DNA of 64,000 bases from Verrucosispora sioxanthis. Lineage in GTDB: Bacteria; Actinomycetota; Actinomycetes; Mycobacteriales; Micromonosporaceae. The notes beneath the pieces are model-generated. The model had not been told where the DNA came from, ran no database searches, and saw only the letters and a program-made list of their open reading frames with translations. The first letter of the stretch is position 1, and each line of letters begins with the position of its first letter. Positions 1 through 8,731 of this stretch are shown here, in pieces. Both the position numbers and the translations under genes were made by a program. Location of the stretch: positions 62,001 through 126,000 of the forward strand of contig NZ_SAIY01000004.1 in the NCBI RefSeq assembly GCF_010560025.1, given 5' to 3'.

Positions 1-305
1 TGCACCAGGGCCCGACGGCGAGCCTGCGAGCCCGCGCCGTGCACGGCCGCGATCTCGTCGATCGCGGCGTCCACCGCCGACACGCTGAGCGTCGGTTCGG
101 TCGCCGGCGGTGGCAGGTCGCGCAGGCTGGCCCAGCCGACCCCGGTCTGCCGCTGGCGCAGCTCGCCGGCGAGCCAACCGGAGCCCGCCGCCACCTCGGG
201 CGGGTCGAGCCGCCGCAGGGCATCGGCGAGCAGCTCCACCTTGGCCCGCCGACCGCTGGTGGCGCCGACGGCCGCGGAGGTGGCAGCCAGGTCCAGGAAC
301 CGCAC
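1..305 (-). CDS. ligB: ATP-dependent DNA ligase, N-terminal part (runs off the window)
   Basis: The first 305 bases read on the minus strand encode the N-terminal domain of an ATP-dependent DNA ligase; the adenylation domain lies beyond the window edge. The opening residues VRFLDLAATSAAVGATSGRR and the later stretch RQTGVGWASLRDLPPP match the N-terminal DNA-binding region of actinobacterial LigB (M. tuberculosis Rv3062 type), which seals nicks in an ATP-dependent way and is an accessory to the NAD-dependent replicative ligase. The GTG at 305-303 is chosen because the similarity begins there and a GGATGAGG stretch lies upstream. No catalytic lysine is visible because it is outside the window. 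Confidence 0.8.
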   Translation of the reverse strand, partial: MRFLDLAATSAAVGATSGRRAKVELLADALRRLDPPEVAAGSGWLAGELRQRQTGVGWASLRDLPPPATEPTLSVSAVDAAIDEIAAVHGAGSQARRRALV

Positions 306-419
306 GACCTCATCCTGCCAGCCACCACCGACAACCGGCGCCACCTGCGGACGGACCCGACCGGCGCGACCTTTCTCCGTGGTCCCGACGGCCACCCCAC
401 CACCCGGCGGTCGCCGACG

Positions 420-626
420 TCAGGCCGGCACCGGTTCCTCGATCCGCAGCCCCCGGGCGCGGACACCGTCGGCGATGCGCGACAGCGACGCATCCAGGGC
501 GACCAGCGCGGCGGACAGTTCGCCGAGCTGTTCCTTCAGCGTGTCCTCGGGCCACGCGGAGACGTCGACGTCCCCCAGAGCGATGACGGCGGCCTCCAGG
601 CGGGCCAGAACCTCGTTCGTACGCAT
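420..626 (-). CDS. Small conserved-looking hypothetical protein, 68 aa
   Basis: Encodes a 68-residue, alpha-helical, acidic protein beginning MRTNEVLARLEAA and ending RGLRIEEPVPA. The residue pattern (leucine and alanine at heptad-like spacing through residues 5-60) suggests a helical bundle or short coiled coil, and there are no cysteines or membrane segments. An upstream in-frame start at 662 would add a cysteine-rich stretch that looks non-coding, so the ATG at 626 is preferred. The Shine-Dalgarno is weak. It lies between the ligase and a peptidase on the same strand. I do not recognise a family; real-gene status rests on codon bias. Confidence 0.5.
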   Translation of the reverse strand: MRTNEVLARLEAAVIALGDVDVSAWPEDTLKEQLGELSAALVALDASLSRIADGVRARGLRIEEPVPA

Positions 627-696
627 GTTCGAGAGGCTACAACAGCCCCGCGTCCGACACACCGGAAACGGCTACCGGCGGTGCGAAGTTACGGGT

Positions 697-2067
697 TCAC
701 CCGCGACCCACCTCAGCCACTCCGGCCAGCAACAACGCCTCGGCGAGGCAGACCCGGGCGAACTCGCCGAGGTGCAGGCTCTCGTTCGGTCCGTGGGCAC
801 GGGCGTGCGGGTCCTCCACCCCCGTCACCAGGATCGCCGCCTGCGGGAACATCTCCTGGAAGGTGGCGATGAACGGAATGGAGCCACCGACCCCGATCTC
901 CACCGCGTCGGTGCCGTCCCACGCGGTCCGGAAGGCCGATCGGGCCGCGTCGAACATCGGGCCGCTGGCGTCGATGACGCAGGGGGCACCGTCGTGCTCG
1001 AAGGTCACCTCGACCTGTGCGCCCCACGGTGCGTGCCGCTCCAGATGGGCGCGGAGCGCCGCGTACGCGCGCTTCGGTTCGTCGCCCGGCGCCAGCCGTA
1101 CGCTGAGCTTGGCCTTGGCCGCCGGAACCAGCGCGTTCGGCGCCTCGCCGGTGGCCGGGGCGTCGATGCCGAGCACGGCGAGCGCCGGCTTGGTCCACAG
1201 CCGGTCGGTGATCCGGCCGGTGCCGAACAGCCGCACGCCGTCGGCCAGCCCGGCCTCGGCGCGGAACCGGTCCTCGGGGTAGTCGACGCGGGCCGCCTCC
1301 CGGCCGACCAGGTCGGCCACCGCCACGTTGCCGGCGTCGTCGTGCAGCGTGGCGAGCAGCCGGACCAGGGTGGTGAGCGCGTCCGGGACGGCACCGCCGA
1401 ACATGCCGCTGTGCACGGCGTGGTCCAGTGTGCGCACCTCCACGAAGCAGTTGACGATGCCGCGCAACGACGTGGTCAGCGCTGGTACGCCGACATCCCA
1501 GTTGGTCGAGTCGGCGATCACGATGACGTCGGCGGTGAGCTTGTCCCGGTGCTCGGCGAGCAGCCGCTCCAGGGAGTCGGAGCCGTACTCCTCCTCCCCC
1601 TCGACGAACACGACCACGCCGACCGGCAGCCGGTCGCCGAACGCGCGTAGCGCCGCGACGTGCGCCATGATGCCGGCCTTGTCGTCGGCGGCACCCCGCC
1701 CGTACAGCCGGCCGTCGCGCTCCACCGGCTCGAACGGGTCGGACTCCCACAACGTGGGGTCGCCGATCGGCTGCACGTCGTGGTGGGCGTAGAGCATCAC
1801 CGTCGGGGCACCGGGCGGCGCCGCCCGACGGCCGATGACGGCGGGCTGACCACCGGCCCGCGCCACCTCCACGTCGAGGCCGCAGCCGCGCAGCAACTCG
1901 GCCACCGCCTCGGCGGAGCGCTCCACGTGCGCGTGGTCGAAGCCGTCGAAGGCGATGCCGGGAATGCGGACGAGGCGCTCCAGATCGGCCCGTACGCCGG
2001 GCAACTCCCGCGCGACGGCCTCCCGCAGGTCGGACTCGGTCATGATCGGTGTGGTCATGACCGGCAT
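697..2067 (-). CDS. M20 family metallopeptidase / dipeptidase
   Basis: A 456-residue cytoplasmic zinc peptidase of the M20 family (dipeptidase or carboxypeptidase-like). The metal-site motifs are visible in order: YAHHDVQPIG (first His and catalytic Asp), GRGAADDKAGI (bridging Asp), EGEEEYGS (catalytic base Glu and metal Glu), and a late HARAHGPNES segment giving the last His. Length is normal for the family. A TACGAT -10-like hexamer almost abuts the start, so the message could be leaderless, starting at the second ATG (2058) rather than 2067. The exact peptide substrate cannot be read from the sequence. Confidence 0.9.
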   Translation of the reverse strand: MPVMTTPIMTESDLREAVARELPGVRADLERLVRIPGIAFDGFDHAHVERSAEAVAELLRGCGLDVEVARAGGQPAVIGRRAAPPGAPTVMLYAHHDVQPIGDPTLWESDPFEPVERDGRLYGRGAADDKAGIMAHVAALRAFGDRLPVGVVVFVEGEEEYGSDSLERLLAEHRDKLTADVIVIADSTNWDVGVPALTTSLRGIVNCFVEVRTLDHAVHSGMFGGAVPDALTTLVRLLATLHDDAGNVAVADLVGREAARVDYPEDRFRAEAGLADGVRLFGTGRITDRLWTKPALAVLGIDAPATGEAPNALVPAAKAKLSVRLAPGDEPKRAYAALRAHLERHAPWGAQVEVTFEHDGAPCVIDASGPMFDAARSAFRTAWDGTDAVEIGVGGSIPFIATFQEMFPQAAILVTGVEDPHARAHGPNESLHLGEFARVCLAEALLLAGVAEVGRG

Positions 2068-2209
2068 CGTATTCCGGCCTTACCCGACGGCGCTGCGGGC
2101 GTGGCTGGTTCGGAGCACCATCGCAAACCCGGAGCGACAGGCCGGCGCACCGCGGCGCGACCGAGCACCGTGGCGCGACCGGAGTCAGCAGGCGGTCCGG
2201 TCGGTGTAG

Positions 2210-2839
2210 TCAGCCGCGTCGGCAGTAGTAGCGCTCGGCGGCGTGCGGCAGGACCGGTGCGCCCTCGACGACCAGGTCGGCGCGGGCCTCGGTGCCGTCG
2301 GCGGCGAAGTGGGCGCGTTCGGTGACGTGCCAACGACGCAGCTCCGGCAGGATCGCCGGGCCGTCGCGGGCCACCGCCCGGTCCAGCCGCAGCGGCTGTG
2401 GGGCGGTGACGAAGACCGCCAGGGTCAGGCTCGCCACGGCGGCCGTCCGGGCCGCGCTGACCCCCTCCACGATCAGCACCGGCGCGACCGGCACCGGCAC
2501 CGGCGTGGGCAGGAAACGCCGGCGTACCCAGCTGTACCGCCGGTAGGCGCCAGGCCGCTCGGCGCGTACCGGCGTCAGCACCTGCTCCTCCAGCCGCTCC
2601 CAGAAGGTGAGCTGGTCGTCCCACCCGTCGAGCAGGTCGTCGGTGTGCACCACCGGTGGCCGGGTCGCTTCGGGCGTCGCACCGGCGAGGGCATCGGCCA
2701 GACGGGCCGCGAAGACCGTCTTGCCGGCGCCGCTGGGCCCGTCGACGGCCACCAACCGGGTACGCCCCAGCCGGGCCGGCCCCGCCAACACCCGTCGGGC
2801 CAGTCCGGCGTACGCCTCGAAGACCACCACCACGGACAC
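2210..2839 (-). CDS. Uridine kinase-like P-loop NTPase
   Basis: About 209 residues with a Walker A loop VDGPSGAGKTVFA near residue 30 and a HTDDLLDGW motif typical of uridine/phosphoribulokinase-like kinases, followed by LIVEGVSAAR, the family's Walker-B-like segment. It probably phosphorylates a nucleoside or related small molecule. The reading frame continues far upstream, but that part overlaps the divergent rhodanese gene and is not coding-like. Several GTG codons lie in a row at 2839, 2833, 2830 and 2827; I give the first as the start, but the choice is not decided by a clear ribosome site. Confidence 0.75.
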   Translation of the reverse strand: MSVVVVFEAYAGLARRVLAGPARLGRTRLVAVDGPSGAGKTVFAARLADALAGATPEATRPPVVHTDDLLDGWDDQLTFWERLEEQVLTPVRAERPGAYRRYSWVRRRFLPTPVPVPVAPVLIVEGVSAARTAAVASLTLAVFVTAPQPLRLDRAVARDGPAILPELRRWHVTERAHFAADGTEARADLVVEGAPVLPHAAERYYCRRG

Positions 2840-2911
2840 CGACGTTACCGATCGGGTTGTCCCGGGCCACTTCGGATCGCACGCCCGGGCGCCGGGCGGC
2901 ATGCTCGTGGC

Positions 2912-3328
2912 GTGTCCCATTCCGTGATGAGTCCCGGCGTCGAGGCGTTGCTGGAACAGGCCCGCGCGGGCATGACCCGGTTGACCCCGCAGGAGACGGT
3001 GCAGGCCGCGAGCCGTGGTGCACTCCTGATCGACACGCGCACCGACGCGCAGCGTCGGGAACAGGGCGACCTGCCCGGCGTCATCGTGATCGACCGGACG
3101 GTGCTGGAGTGGCGACTCGACCCGGCCAGCGACTGGCGGATCCCCGAGGCCACCGGGTACGACCTTGAGATCGTGGTGATGTGCCGGCAGGGGTACAGCT
3201 CCAGCCTCGCCGCCGCGAGCCTGCGCGCCCTGGGCCTGCACCGGGCGACCGACATGATCGGCGGAGTGGAGGCGTGGCGGTCGGCCGGCCTGCCCTTCTC
3301 CGACCAACCCGCCGACGTCCGTTACTGA
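2912..3328 (+). CDS. Rhodanese-like domain protein
   Basis: Single rhodanese-like domain of about 138 residues. The central stretch LIDTRTDAQRREQGDLPGV and the active-site loop VMCRQGYSSSLAA are characteristic; the loop cysteine would carry a persulfide or, in other members, act in thiol chemistry. It is read divergently from the uridine-kinase-like gene with about 70 bases between starts. Candidate starts are GTG 2912, GTG 2924 and ATG 2927, all in frame; none has a strong Shine-Dalgarno. Substrate is unknown. Confidence 0.8.
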   Translation: MSHSVMSPGVEALLEQARAGMTRLTPQETVQAASRGALLIDTRTDAQRREQGDLPGVIVIDRTVLEWRLDPASDWRIPEATGYDLEIVVMCRQGYSSSLAAASLRALGLHRATDMIGGVEAWRSAGLPFSDQPADVRY

Positions 3329-3356
3329 GCCGGATGCGGCCCGCACGAGGATGCGC

Positions 3357-3974
3357 TCAGGCCGCCATCAACGACAGCGCCTCCTCCGCGTAGGTGACCA
3401 GCAACGCTTCCGCCTCGTCCTCGTCGGGCACCTCGGTTGCCGTGGACATTAGATCGAGCATCACGGACACCTCGCCGCGTGCCACGTGCAGCGTCGCATG
3501 ACGTGCCGCCACCGGTTCGGGAAGATCGAGAATCTCCAACCCCTGGTCGACCGGCAGGATCCATACCCAGGCGCCGTCACCAAGTTGCGGCACCTCGTGC
3601 CAGGTGCCACGAGCCTGCGGCTTCGGTTGCCGGGGCAGTCCTTCCCGGGCTCGCTCCGGGGATTCGGCGAGCGACACGGAGACGGTGAGGACGTGCATGG
3701 AGACCGGGTCCCGTCGGCTCGCCCCGAGCGTGCACTTGCTCATGCGCCGGTCCGGCCGGGGCGGCCACTCACGTGTCTTCGGGGTGCCGCCGTTCAAAGC
3801 CACCAACGGCTGCGGGTCCAGTTGCGCGCACAACTCCTCGACCAGGTGGTACCCGGTCTGCGGCGCTGGCGGGGCAACCGGTTCGGATGGCGAGCTGGCG
3901 CAACCGGCCAGCAGAGCGGCAAGCAACACCGACGGCAGCACAGCGGGCCGGCGCCGACGAACGAGCAACGTCAC
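3357..3974 (-). CDS. Secreted lipoprotein of unknown function (DUF3558-like)
   Basis: A 205-residue predicted lipoprotein. Residues 1-25 form a signal peptide with an Arg-rich start and the lipobox LLAGC, so Cys25 would be lipidated and the protein anchored outside the cytoplasmic membrane. The mature part contains GYHLVEELCAQLDPQPLVAL, a pattern seen in DUF3558-type actinobacterial lipoproteins, with a second conserved-looking cysteine in MSKCTLGASR that may form a disulfide. No enzyme motif is visible. It stands alone, convergent with the rhodanese gene and 32 bases downstream of the end of cobQ's reading direction. Confidence 0.7.
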   Translation of the reverse strand: MTLLVRRRRPAVLPSVLLAALLAGCASSPSEPVAPPAPQTGYHLVEELCAQLDPQPLVALNGGTPKTREWPPRPDRRMSKCTLGASRRDPVSMHVLTVSVSLAESPERAREGLPRQPKPQARGTWHEVPQLGDGAWVWILPVDQGLEILDLPEPVAARHATLHVARGEVSVMLDLMSTATEVPDEDEAEALLVTYAEEALSLMAA

Positions 3975-4006
3975 GGCGAGATCCTGCCATGACTACGCGG
4001 TGCGGA

Positions 4007-5548
4007 TCAGCCCGGCGGAGCGCCGGGTGGAACGAACGGTAGGTCGGTCGGGGGACCGTCCTCGACGAGTCGCCACAGGGCGTCGGTGTCCAGGTGCTCC
4101 TCGACCAGATCGCCGAGCAGGTCGAGATTGCGTTCCCGGGCGGCGGCGAAGGAGGTGTCCGGCGCGACCCGGAAGCCGGTACGTCCGGCGAGGCGGGCCG
4201 CCCGGGTGAGGAACCAGCGACGGAACTCGTCGGACTCGAACGTGCCGTGCCAGTGGGTACCGTGCACGACGCCGTGCATGGCACCCTCGTCGGCGCCACC
4301 GGTGTACCGCAGCAACGGGACCAACCGGGGGTCGGCGGTCGAGACGTGACCGTGGTGGATCTCGTAGCCGTGGACCGGAAGGTCGCCCTCGGCGCTGCCC
4401 ACCGCCGGCCGGACCGTCTTGCCGCGATCGAAGGTGATCTCGATGGGGAGCAGGCCGAGACCGGGCACCGTGCCCTGCCGGCTCTCCACCGGGTCGTGGA
4501 TGACGCGGGCCAGCATCTGGTAGCCGCCGCAGATGCCGAGCACCGGACGGTTCGCCGCCACGTGCGCCGTGACGGCGTCGGCGAGGCCCGTCTCGCGCAG
4601 CCAGGCCAGATCCGCCACTGTCGACTTCGAGCCGGGCAGCACCACCAGGTCGGCGGCGGCGAGTTCGGCCGGCTCGACGGTCAGGCGTACCCGCACCCCT
4701 GGCTCGGTCGCCAGCGCCTCGACGTCGGTGGCGTTGCTGATCCGGGGCAGCCGCAGCACGGCCACGTCGAGCCAGTCGGTGCCGTGCGGGGCGGCCGGGC
4801 GACCGAGCACCCGGCCGTAGGCGAGGGAGTCCTCCGCGTCGAGCCACAGGTCCAGCGCCCAGGGCAGCACCCCATACGTCGGGCGTCCGGTGAGCTGCCG
4901 CAGCATCTCCAGCCCGGGGGCGAGCAGACCCCGGTCGCCGCGGAACTTGTTGACCACGAAGCCGGCGACGAGGGCCTGGTCGGCGGGGTCGAGCAGGGCG
5001 AGGGTGCCGAACATCGCGGCGAACACACCGCCCCGGTCGATGTCACCGACGACGATCGTGGGCAACCGCGCGTGCCGGGCCAGCCCCATGTTCACGTAGT
5101 CGCCGTCGCGCAAGTTGATCTCCGCCGGGCTGCCGGCGCCCTCACAGATCACCACGTCGTACTCCGAGCGCAGCTCGGCCAGGGCCGCGTACGCGGTCTC
5201 GGCAAGCCGGGGGCGCAGGGTCCGGAAGGTGCCGGCGGTGATCGTGTCGACCGCCTCACCGAGCAGTACCACCTGGCTGGCCAGGTCGCTGCCCGGCTTG
5301 AGCAGCACCGGGTTGAATCTCAGGTCCGGCGCGAGCCCGCAGGCCGCCGCCTGCATCGCCTGGGCGCGGCCGATCTCGCCGCCCCGGCCGTCCGGCCCGA
5401 GCACCACGGCGGAGTTGTTCGACATGTTCTGCGCCTTGAAGGGCGCCACCTTCACGCCTCGCCGGTGCAGCCACCGGCAGATGCCGGCGGTGAGCACACT
5501 CTTGCCGGCATCCGAGGTCGTCCCGGCCACCAGCAGCCCACCGCTCAC
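4007..5548 (-). CDS. cobQ: Cobyric acid synthase CobQ
   Basis: A 513-residue glutamine-dependent amidotransferase that amidates the b, d, e and g side chains of adenosylcobyrinate in vitamin B12 synthesis. The N-terminal P-loop-like domain starts [20 protein letters not shown], followed by [10 protein letters not shown], both diagnostic. The C-terminal class I glutaminase domain carries the nucleophile loop [11 protein letters not shown] and the late histidine in [10 protein letters not shown]. The start is GTG at 5548, which overlaps the stop of the upstream cobD by four bases, so the two are translationally coupled. Confidence 0.95.
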   Translation of the reverse strand: MSGGLLVAGTTSDAGKSVLTAGICRWLHRRGVKVAPFKAQNMSNNSAVVLGPDGRGGEIGRAQAMQAAACGLAPDLRFNPVLLKPGSDLASQVVLLGEAVDTITAGTFRTLRPRLAETAYAALAELRSEYDVVICEGAGSPAEINLRDGDYVNMGLARHARLPTIVVGDIDRGGVFAAMFGTLALLDPADQALVAGFVVNKFRGDRGLLAPGLEMLRQLTGRPTYGVLPWALDLWLDAEDSLAYGRVLGRPAAPHGTDWLDVAVLRLPRISNATDVEALATEPGVRVRLTVEPAELAAADLVVLPGSKSTVADLAWLRETGLADAVTAHVAANRPVLGICGGYQMLARVIHDPVESRQGTVPGLGLLPIEITFDRGKTVRPAVGSAEGDLPVHGYEIHHGHVSTADPRLVPLLRYTGGADEGAMHGVVHGTHWHGTFESDEFRRWFLTRAARLAGRTGFRVAPDTSFAAARERNLDLLGDLVEEHLDTDALWRLVEDGPPTDLPFVPPGAPPG

Positions 5549-6560
5549 CGTCGCCCCACCCGCCGAGCCGCGTTGCCGGCCAGCGGACCGGCCCGGCGGG
5601 CGGCGGCAGCCACCAGGCGACCCGCGGTCAACGGGTACGCCACCGCGAGACCGAGGGTCGCCAGCCCGACCGCCCGGGAGATGCGGGCGGCCCGCGCCAG
5701 GTGCCGTGCCTCGGGACGTGGCCCGTCACCGAGGAACGGACGCACCTCCACGCGACCGAAGTACACGTTGCGCCCGCCCAGCCGTACGCCCAACGCGCCG
5801 GCCATCGCCGCCTCGCACTGCCCGGCGTTGGGGCTGGGATGGTCGTCGCGGTCCCGCCGCCACACCCGCCAGGCCCGGGCCCAGTCGCCCTTGCCGGCCG
5901 GCGCCAGCGCCACGGTCAGCAGCCCGGTCAGCCGGGCCGGCACCAGGTTGAGCAGGTCGTCCAGGCGGGCAGCCGGGGTGCCGAACCGGGCGTACCGAAC
6001 ATTGCGGTGGCCCACCATCGCGTCGAGAGTGTTCGCCGCGCGGTAGCCGAGCAGGCCGGGCAGCCCGGCGACCGCACCCCAGACCAGCGGGGCGACCACC
6101 GCGTCGGAGGTGTTCTCCGCCACCGACTCCACCGTCGCGCGCGCGATCTCGGGCTCGTCGAGCGTCGACGGGTCCCGCCCACAGAGATGCCCGAGCCGCT
6201 GTCGGGCCGCCGGCAGGTCGCCGCCGCGCAACGACCGGCCCATCGTCTTCGCCTCGTGGCGCAGGCTGCGCCCGCCAGCACCGCCCAGGTGCCGGCGGCG
6301 ACGAGCACGGCGCGGGCCGCCGGCCGACGCCGGGTGCCCACCGTGGCAGCCACCCCCATCGCCACCGGCGCGCCCACACAGAGCGCGGTGAAGATCGCGC
6401 CGGCCAGCCGTTCCGGGCGGTAGAGGCGACGTTCCAGGGCGGCGGCGGCCCGGCCGAATCCGGCCACCGGGTGCCCTCTGCGCGGGTCACCGAACAGCGC
6501 GTCCAGCGCGTAGCCCGCGACCAGTCCCGTCGCGTTCGCCACAGCACCCGCGTGTCGCAC
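5545..6560 (-). pseudogene. cobD: cobD/cbiB (adenosylcobinamide-phosphate synthase) with a frameshift
   Basis: CobD/CbiB is a membrane protein that attaches the aminopropanol arm to cobyric acid. The N-terminal part (ATG 6560; AGYALDALFGDPRRGHPVAG) and the C-terminal part (RDPSTLDEPEIARATVESVA, then SPNAGQCEAAMAGALGVRLG) are clear, but they lie in different frames. The first frame runs AGTWAVLAGAA and then degenerates; the second begins GGRSLRHEAKTMGRSL. The switch falls near 6274-6278, where one missing G (family expectation WAVLGG) explains it. This is either a real inactivating deletion or a base-calling error; the rest of the gene is undamaged and still coupled to cobQ, which favours an error or a very recent mutation. 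Confidence 0.75.
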
Positions 6561-6669
6561 GGCATGTCACCCCGGGCGGTCAGCCCTAGCCGAGTCGTGC
6601 CGCCCGGATCGTGCCCGGCGGAGCCCGCCCACGCCGCGGCCGTACCCGGTGGCGCCACGTCGGCCGATG

Positions 6670-6702
6670 GGTGACCGGGCCCGTCGCCGAGACCCGGTCA
6701 CC
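6670..6702 (-). terminator. Hairpin between ssb and cobD
   Basis: A perfect 10-bp inverted repeat (GGTGACCGGG at 6670-6679 and its complement at 6693-6702) with a 13-base loop lies between the end of ssb and the start of cobD, both on the minus strand. There is no T tract. It probably ends ssb transcripts, and it makes a shared ssb-cobD message unlikely. No cobalamin-riboswitch B12-box sequence was seen in this interval. Confidence 0.45.
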
Positions 6703-6786
6703 TCGGCACCGGGGGCCGATCGGCGAGCCGTACACCGTCGGGCGGGGTGCCCGGTCACCAATCGTCGCCGGCGAGCTTCCGGGATG

Positions 6787-7623
6787 TCAGACGGGCTGTG
6801 GCAGCCGGCCGCGCCCTCGACGACCACGCCCGGTCGCGGCATCGCCCGCCCCCGATTCCTCCGGGCGCACCGCCAGCTCGGACTCGGTCGCGGTGGCGTC
6901 GGCGGGCACCGGAGCCAGTTCGTCGGCGACGCCTTCGCCCGCGTCGGCGAAGTCGTCGAACTCCGGCGAGAGGTGGTCGTCGCTCGACGTCTCGGAGCCG
7001 GGCGTCGAGTCGGACCTGACCGCCGAGCCCGGGTCGAAGCCGACCGTCGAGCCTGGGTCGAAGGCACCGGGCCGACCAGGGTGACGTTCGCCGGCCGAAC
7101 CAGCCCCGAAGCCGGACATGTCGGCCAGTTCGAAGTCGTCGTCGACCGGGCGGTGGTCGAACCGGGCGGGCGCCTCGTCATCCGGAACCGGCTCGGTCGG
7201 CTCTCCCTGCACCCGCCGCTCCGCGTCGGCGTCGGAGACCGCGCTGGTGGCCAGGGTGGGCCGGTTGCGCAGGAACCTTCCCCGTCCCCGGGACAGGTCG
7301 TGGCCGACCGCGACGGCCTCCAGCTCGTACAGGGTGCGGTGGTTGCCGGCGTCGTCGACCCAGTCACGGGTGTAGAGCCGGCCGCAGACCACCACCGGGT
7401 CGCCGACCATCACCGAGGCGGCGACTCCCTCGGCGAGCTTGCGCCAGCAGTTGACGCGTACCCGCAGGCTGTTGCCGTCGACCCAGCGTCCGCTGTCCCG
7501 GTCGAGGCGTCGAGCCGTTGAGGCGACCTTGAAGTTGGCCACCAGGGTGTTGCTCTGGGCGGTGCGGCGCCATTCCGGCGCAGTCAGAACATTTCCGACA
7601 ATCGTCATGTAGGTATCGAACAT
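6787..7623 (-). CDS. ssb: Single-stranded DNA-binding protein with long acidic tail
   Basis: A 278-residue SSB. Residues 1-115 form the OB fold (MFDTYMTIVGNVLTAPEWRR, then VNCWRKLAEGVAASVMVGDP and VCGRLYTRDWVDDAGNHRT). The rest is a long, low-complexity, acidic region with repeated FDPGS units. It does not end with the usual DDEIPF-type tip but with GRGRRGRGRLPQPV, so it is probably a second, specialised SSB rather than the main replication copy. The ATG at 7623 is preceded by GGAGGG and is preferred to an in-frame start 51 bases upstream. It is divergent from the hibernation-factor-like gene. Confidence 0.85.
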   Translation of the reverse strand: MFDTYMTIVGNVLTAPEWRRTAQSNTLVANFKVASTARRLDRDSGRWVDGNSLRVRVNCWRKLAEGVAASVMVGDPVVVCGRLYTRDWVDDAGNHRTLYELEAVAVGHDLSRGRGRFLRNRPTLATSAVSDADAERRVQGEPTEPVPDDEAPARFDHRPVDDDFELADMSGFGAGSAGERHPGRPGAFDPGSTVGFDPGSAVRSDSTPGSETSSDDHLSPEFDDFADAGEGVADELAPVPADATATESELAVRPEESGAGDAATGRGRRGRGRLPQPV

Positions 7624-7921
7624 CGTCCCTCCTTGAGGGGTCCGGGGCCTGGCATCGGCGAGTCGACTCGCCACCGAGCCTGCGGTCTTGCGGCCGCCCC
7701 GAACAGCCCAGCAGGTGGCACCTGTGGACGACCGGACCAGCTGTGGACAAACGCCTGATCAAGGTCCTGATGTGGTAGGCCGATCGCCCCTGCCCGCCGG
7801 GCGACCGGCCATCGATGATCAATAGGAAGCGGAAATGGTCACGTTCCGGACGGAGCCGACCTGGGTAGGGATCCCTACAACCGCACGCGTGAGCACGACG
7901 TCGAACGAAAGGTCAGCGATC

Positions 7922-7975
7922 ATGATGATGACCGTCACCCGTTCCGCCCGCCCCACCGGGCAGGTGCGGCGATGA
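7922..7975 (+). CDS. Possible 17-aa leader peptide ahead of the hibernation-factor-like gene
   Basis: A short frame starts with three consecutive ATG codons (7922, 7925, 7928), reads MMMTVTRSARPTGQVRR and ends in a TGA that overlaps the ATG of the next gene (ATGA at 7972-7975). An AAAGGT stretch lies about 12 bases upstream of the first ATG. This arrangement would couple translation of the next gene to this leader. It may also be chance; no conservation data are available. The remaining intergenic DNA from 7624 to 7921 must carry the divergent promoters for ssb and for this unit; I see no other gene in it. Confidence 0.3.
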   Translation: MMMTVTRSARPTGQVRR

Positions 7976-8391
7976 GCGCCGTGCAGAACCCCGCCACCGT
8001 GGCCACGTGCCTCAGGCTGGGTGCGGGCTTCTCCGACCGGGAGCGGAACCGCATCGTCGAGCAGTTCGCCACGCTCGACGCCCGCCTGGCCGGCTTTCAC
8101 GCCGACGCCACCGACATGGAGTTGTCGGTGAAGGACCGGGAGGCCAAGGGCCAGAAGGTCACCCTGGAGTGCTGGATCGCCGGCCGGCAACGGGTCGTGG
8201 CCACCTCGACCGAGGAGGACCTGCACGCCGCGCTCAACGACGTCCGCGACGACCTGCGTCGCCAGTTGAACGACGCGAAGACCCGGCAGGAGCCCCGCAA
8301 CAACAAGCACCTGCGGGTCAACGAACCGCCCGGCCCCGCCACGCCAACCGACGAGTTGGCCGGCGCCGGGACGACGACCGACGAGAGGTGA
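7972..8391 (+). CDS. HPF/RaiA-like ribosome-associated protein
   Basis: A 139-residue protein with a single domain resembling the S30AE/HPF ribosome-hibernation fold: an N-terminal beta-alpha segment (GFSDRERNRIVEQFATLDAR), a central strand pair around VTLECWIAGRQRVVA and a helix HAALNDVRDDLRRQLNDAK ending in a basic patch. Hibernation factors bind the 30S subunit decoding region in stationary phase. It lacks the long C-terminal dimerisation domain of long HPF, so it is a short form. It begins in a four-base overlap with a possible leader peptide and is followed by a small gene on the same strand. Confidence 0.65.
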   Translation: MSAVQNPATVATCLRLGAGFSDRERNRIVEQFATLDARLAGFHADATDMELSVKDREAKGQKVTLECWIAGRQRVVATSTEEDLHAALNDVRDDLRRQLNDAKTRQEPRNNKHLRVNEPPGPATPTDELAGAGTTTDER

Positions 8392-8445
8392 GCGCCGGGC
8401 CGGGGCGACGCAAGCCCCGGCCACGCCACCGTGGAGGTGAACGAC

Positions 8446-8652
8446 ATGCCCAACGTGCAGCAGCCCGAGATGCGCCGCAGCGGCGAGACCCGGCTGGTCC
8501 AGGACAGCGACGGCCCGATCGAGGGCGGTTCGTCCTCGGCCCGGCGGGAGCACCGCTCGGTGCCGGTCGACCAGGTGTCGCCGTACGGTCCCGATCGGGG
8601 GCGGGCCACGACCTTGCAGGAGCCGTCCGGCCGGGAGGCCGTGGGCGACTGA
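8446..8652 (+). CDS. Small hydrophilic hypothetical protein, 68 aa
   Basis: Encodes 68 residues (MPNVQQPEMRRSGETRLVQD ... SGREAVGD), very polar, without cysteine or membrane segments and probably disordered. The ATG at 8446 has an excellent GGAGGTGA Shine-Dalgarno seven bases upstream, which argues that it is really translated. It follows the HPF-like gene by about 55 bases and ends just before a strong terminator, so the two form one transcription unit. Family unknown. Confidence 0.6.
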   Translation: MPNVQQPEMRRSGETRLVQDSDGPIEGGSSSARREHRSVPVDQVSPYGPDRGRATTLQEPSGREAVGD

Positions 8653-8661
8653 CCAGCGAAC

Positions 8662-8696
8662 AGCCCCCGTCCGCCGGGTGCCGGCGGACGGGGGCT
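8662..8696 (+). terminator. Strong intrinsic-type hairpin
   Basis: A perfect 16-bp stem (AGCCCCCGTCCGCCGG at 8662-8677 with its complement at 8681-8696) and a three-base loop directly after the stop of the 68-aa gene. It is GC-only at the base with no T run, as is common in actinomycetes. It separates the HPF-like unit from the hydrolase gene. Confidence 0.8.
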
Positions 8697-8731
8697 ACCG
8701 CCCGGTAGCCAGCCGGCGTACCGTCGGCGAG

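Noticed and set aside
6561..6786. Cobalamin riboswitch ahead of cobD-cobQ
   Set aside because: No B12-box-like sequence could be found; the interval contains only a simple hairpin.
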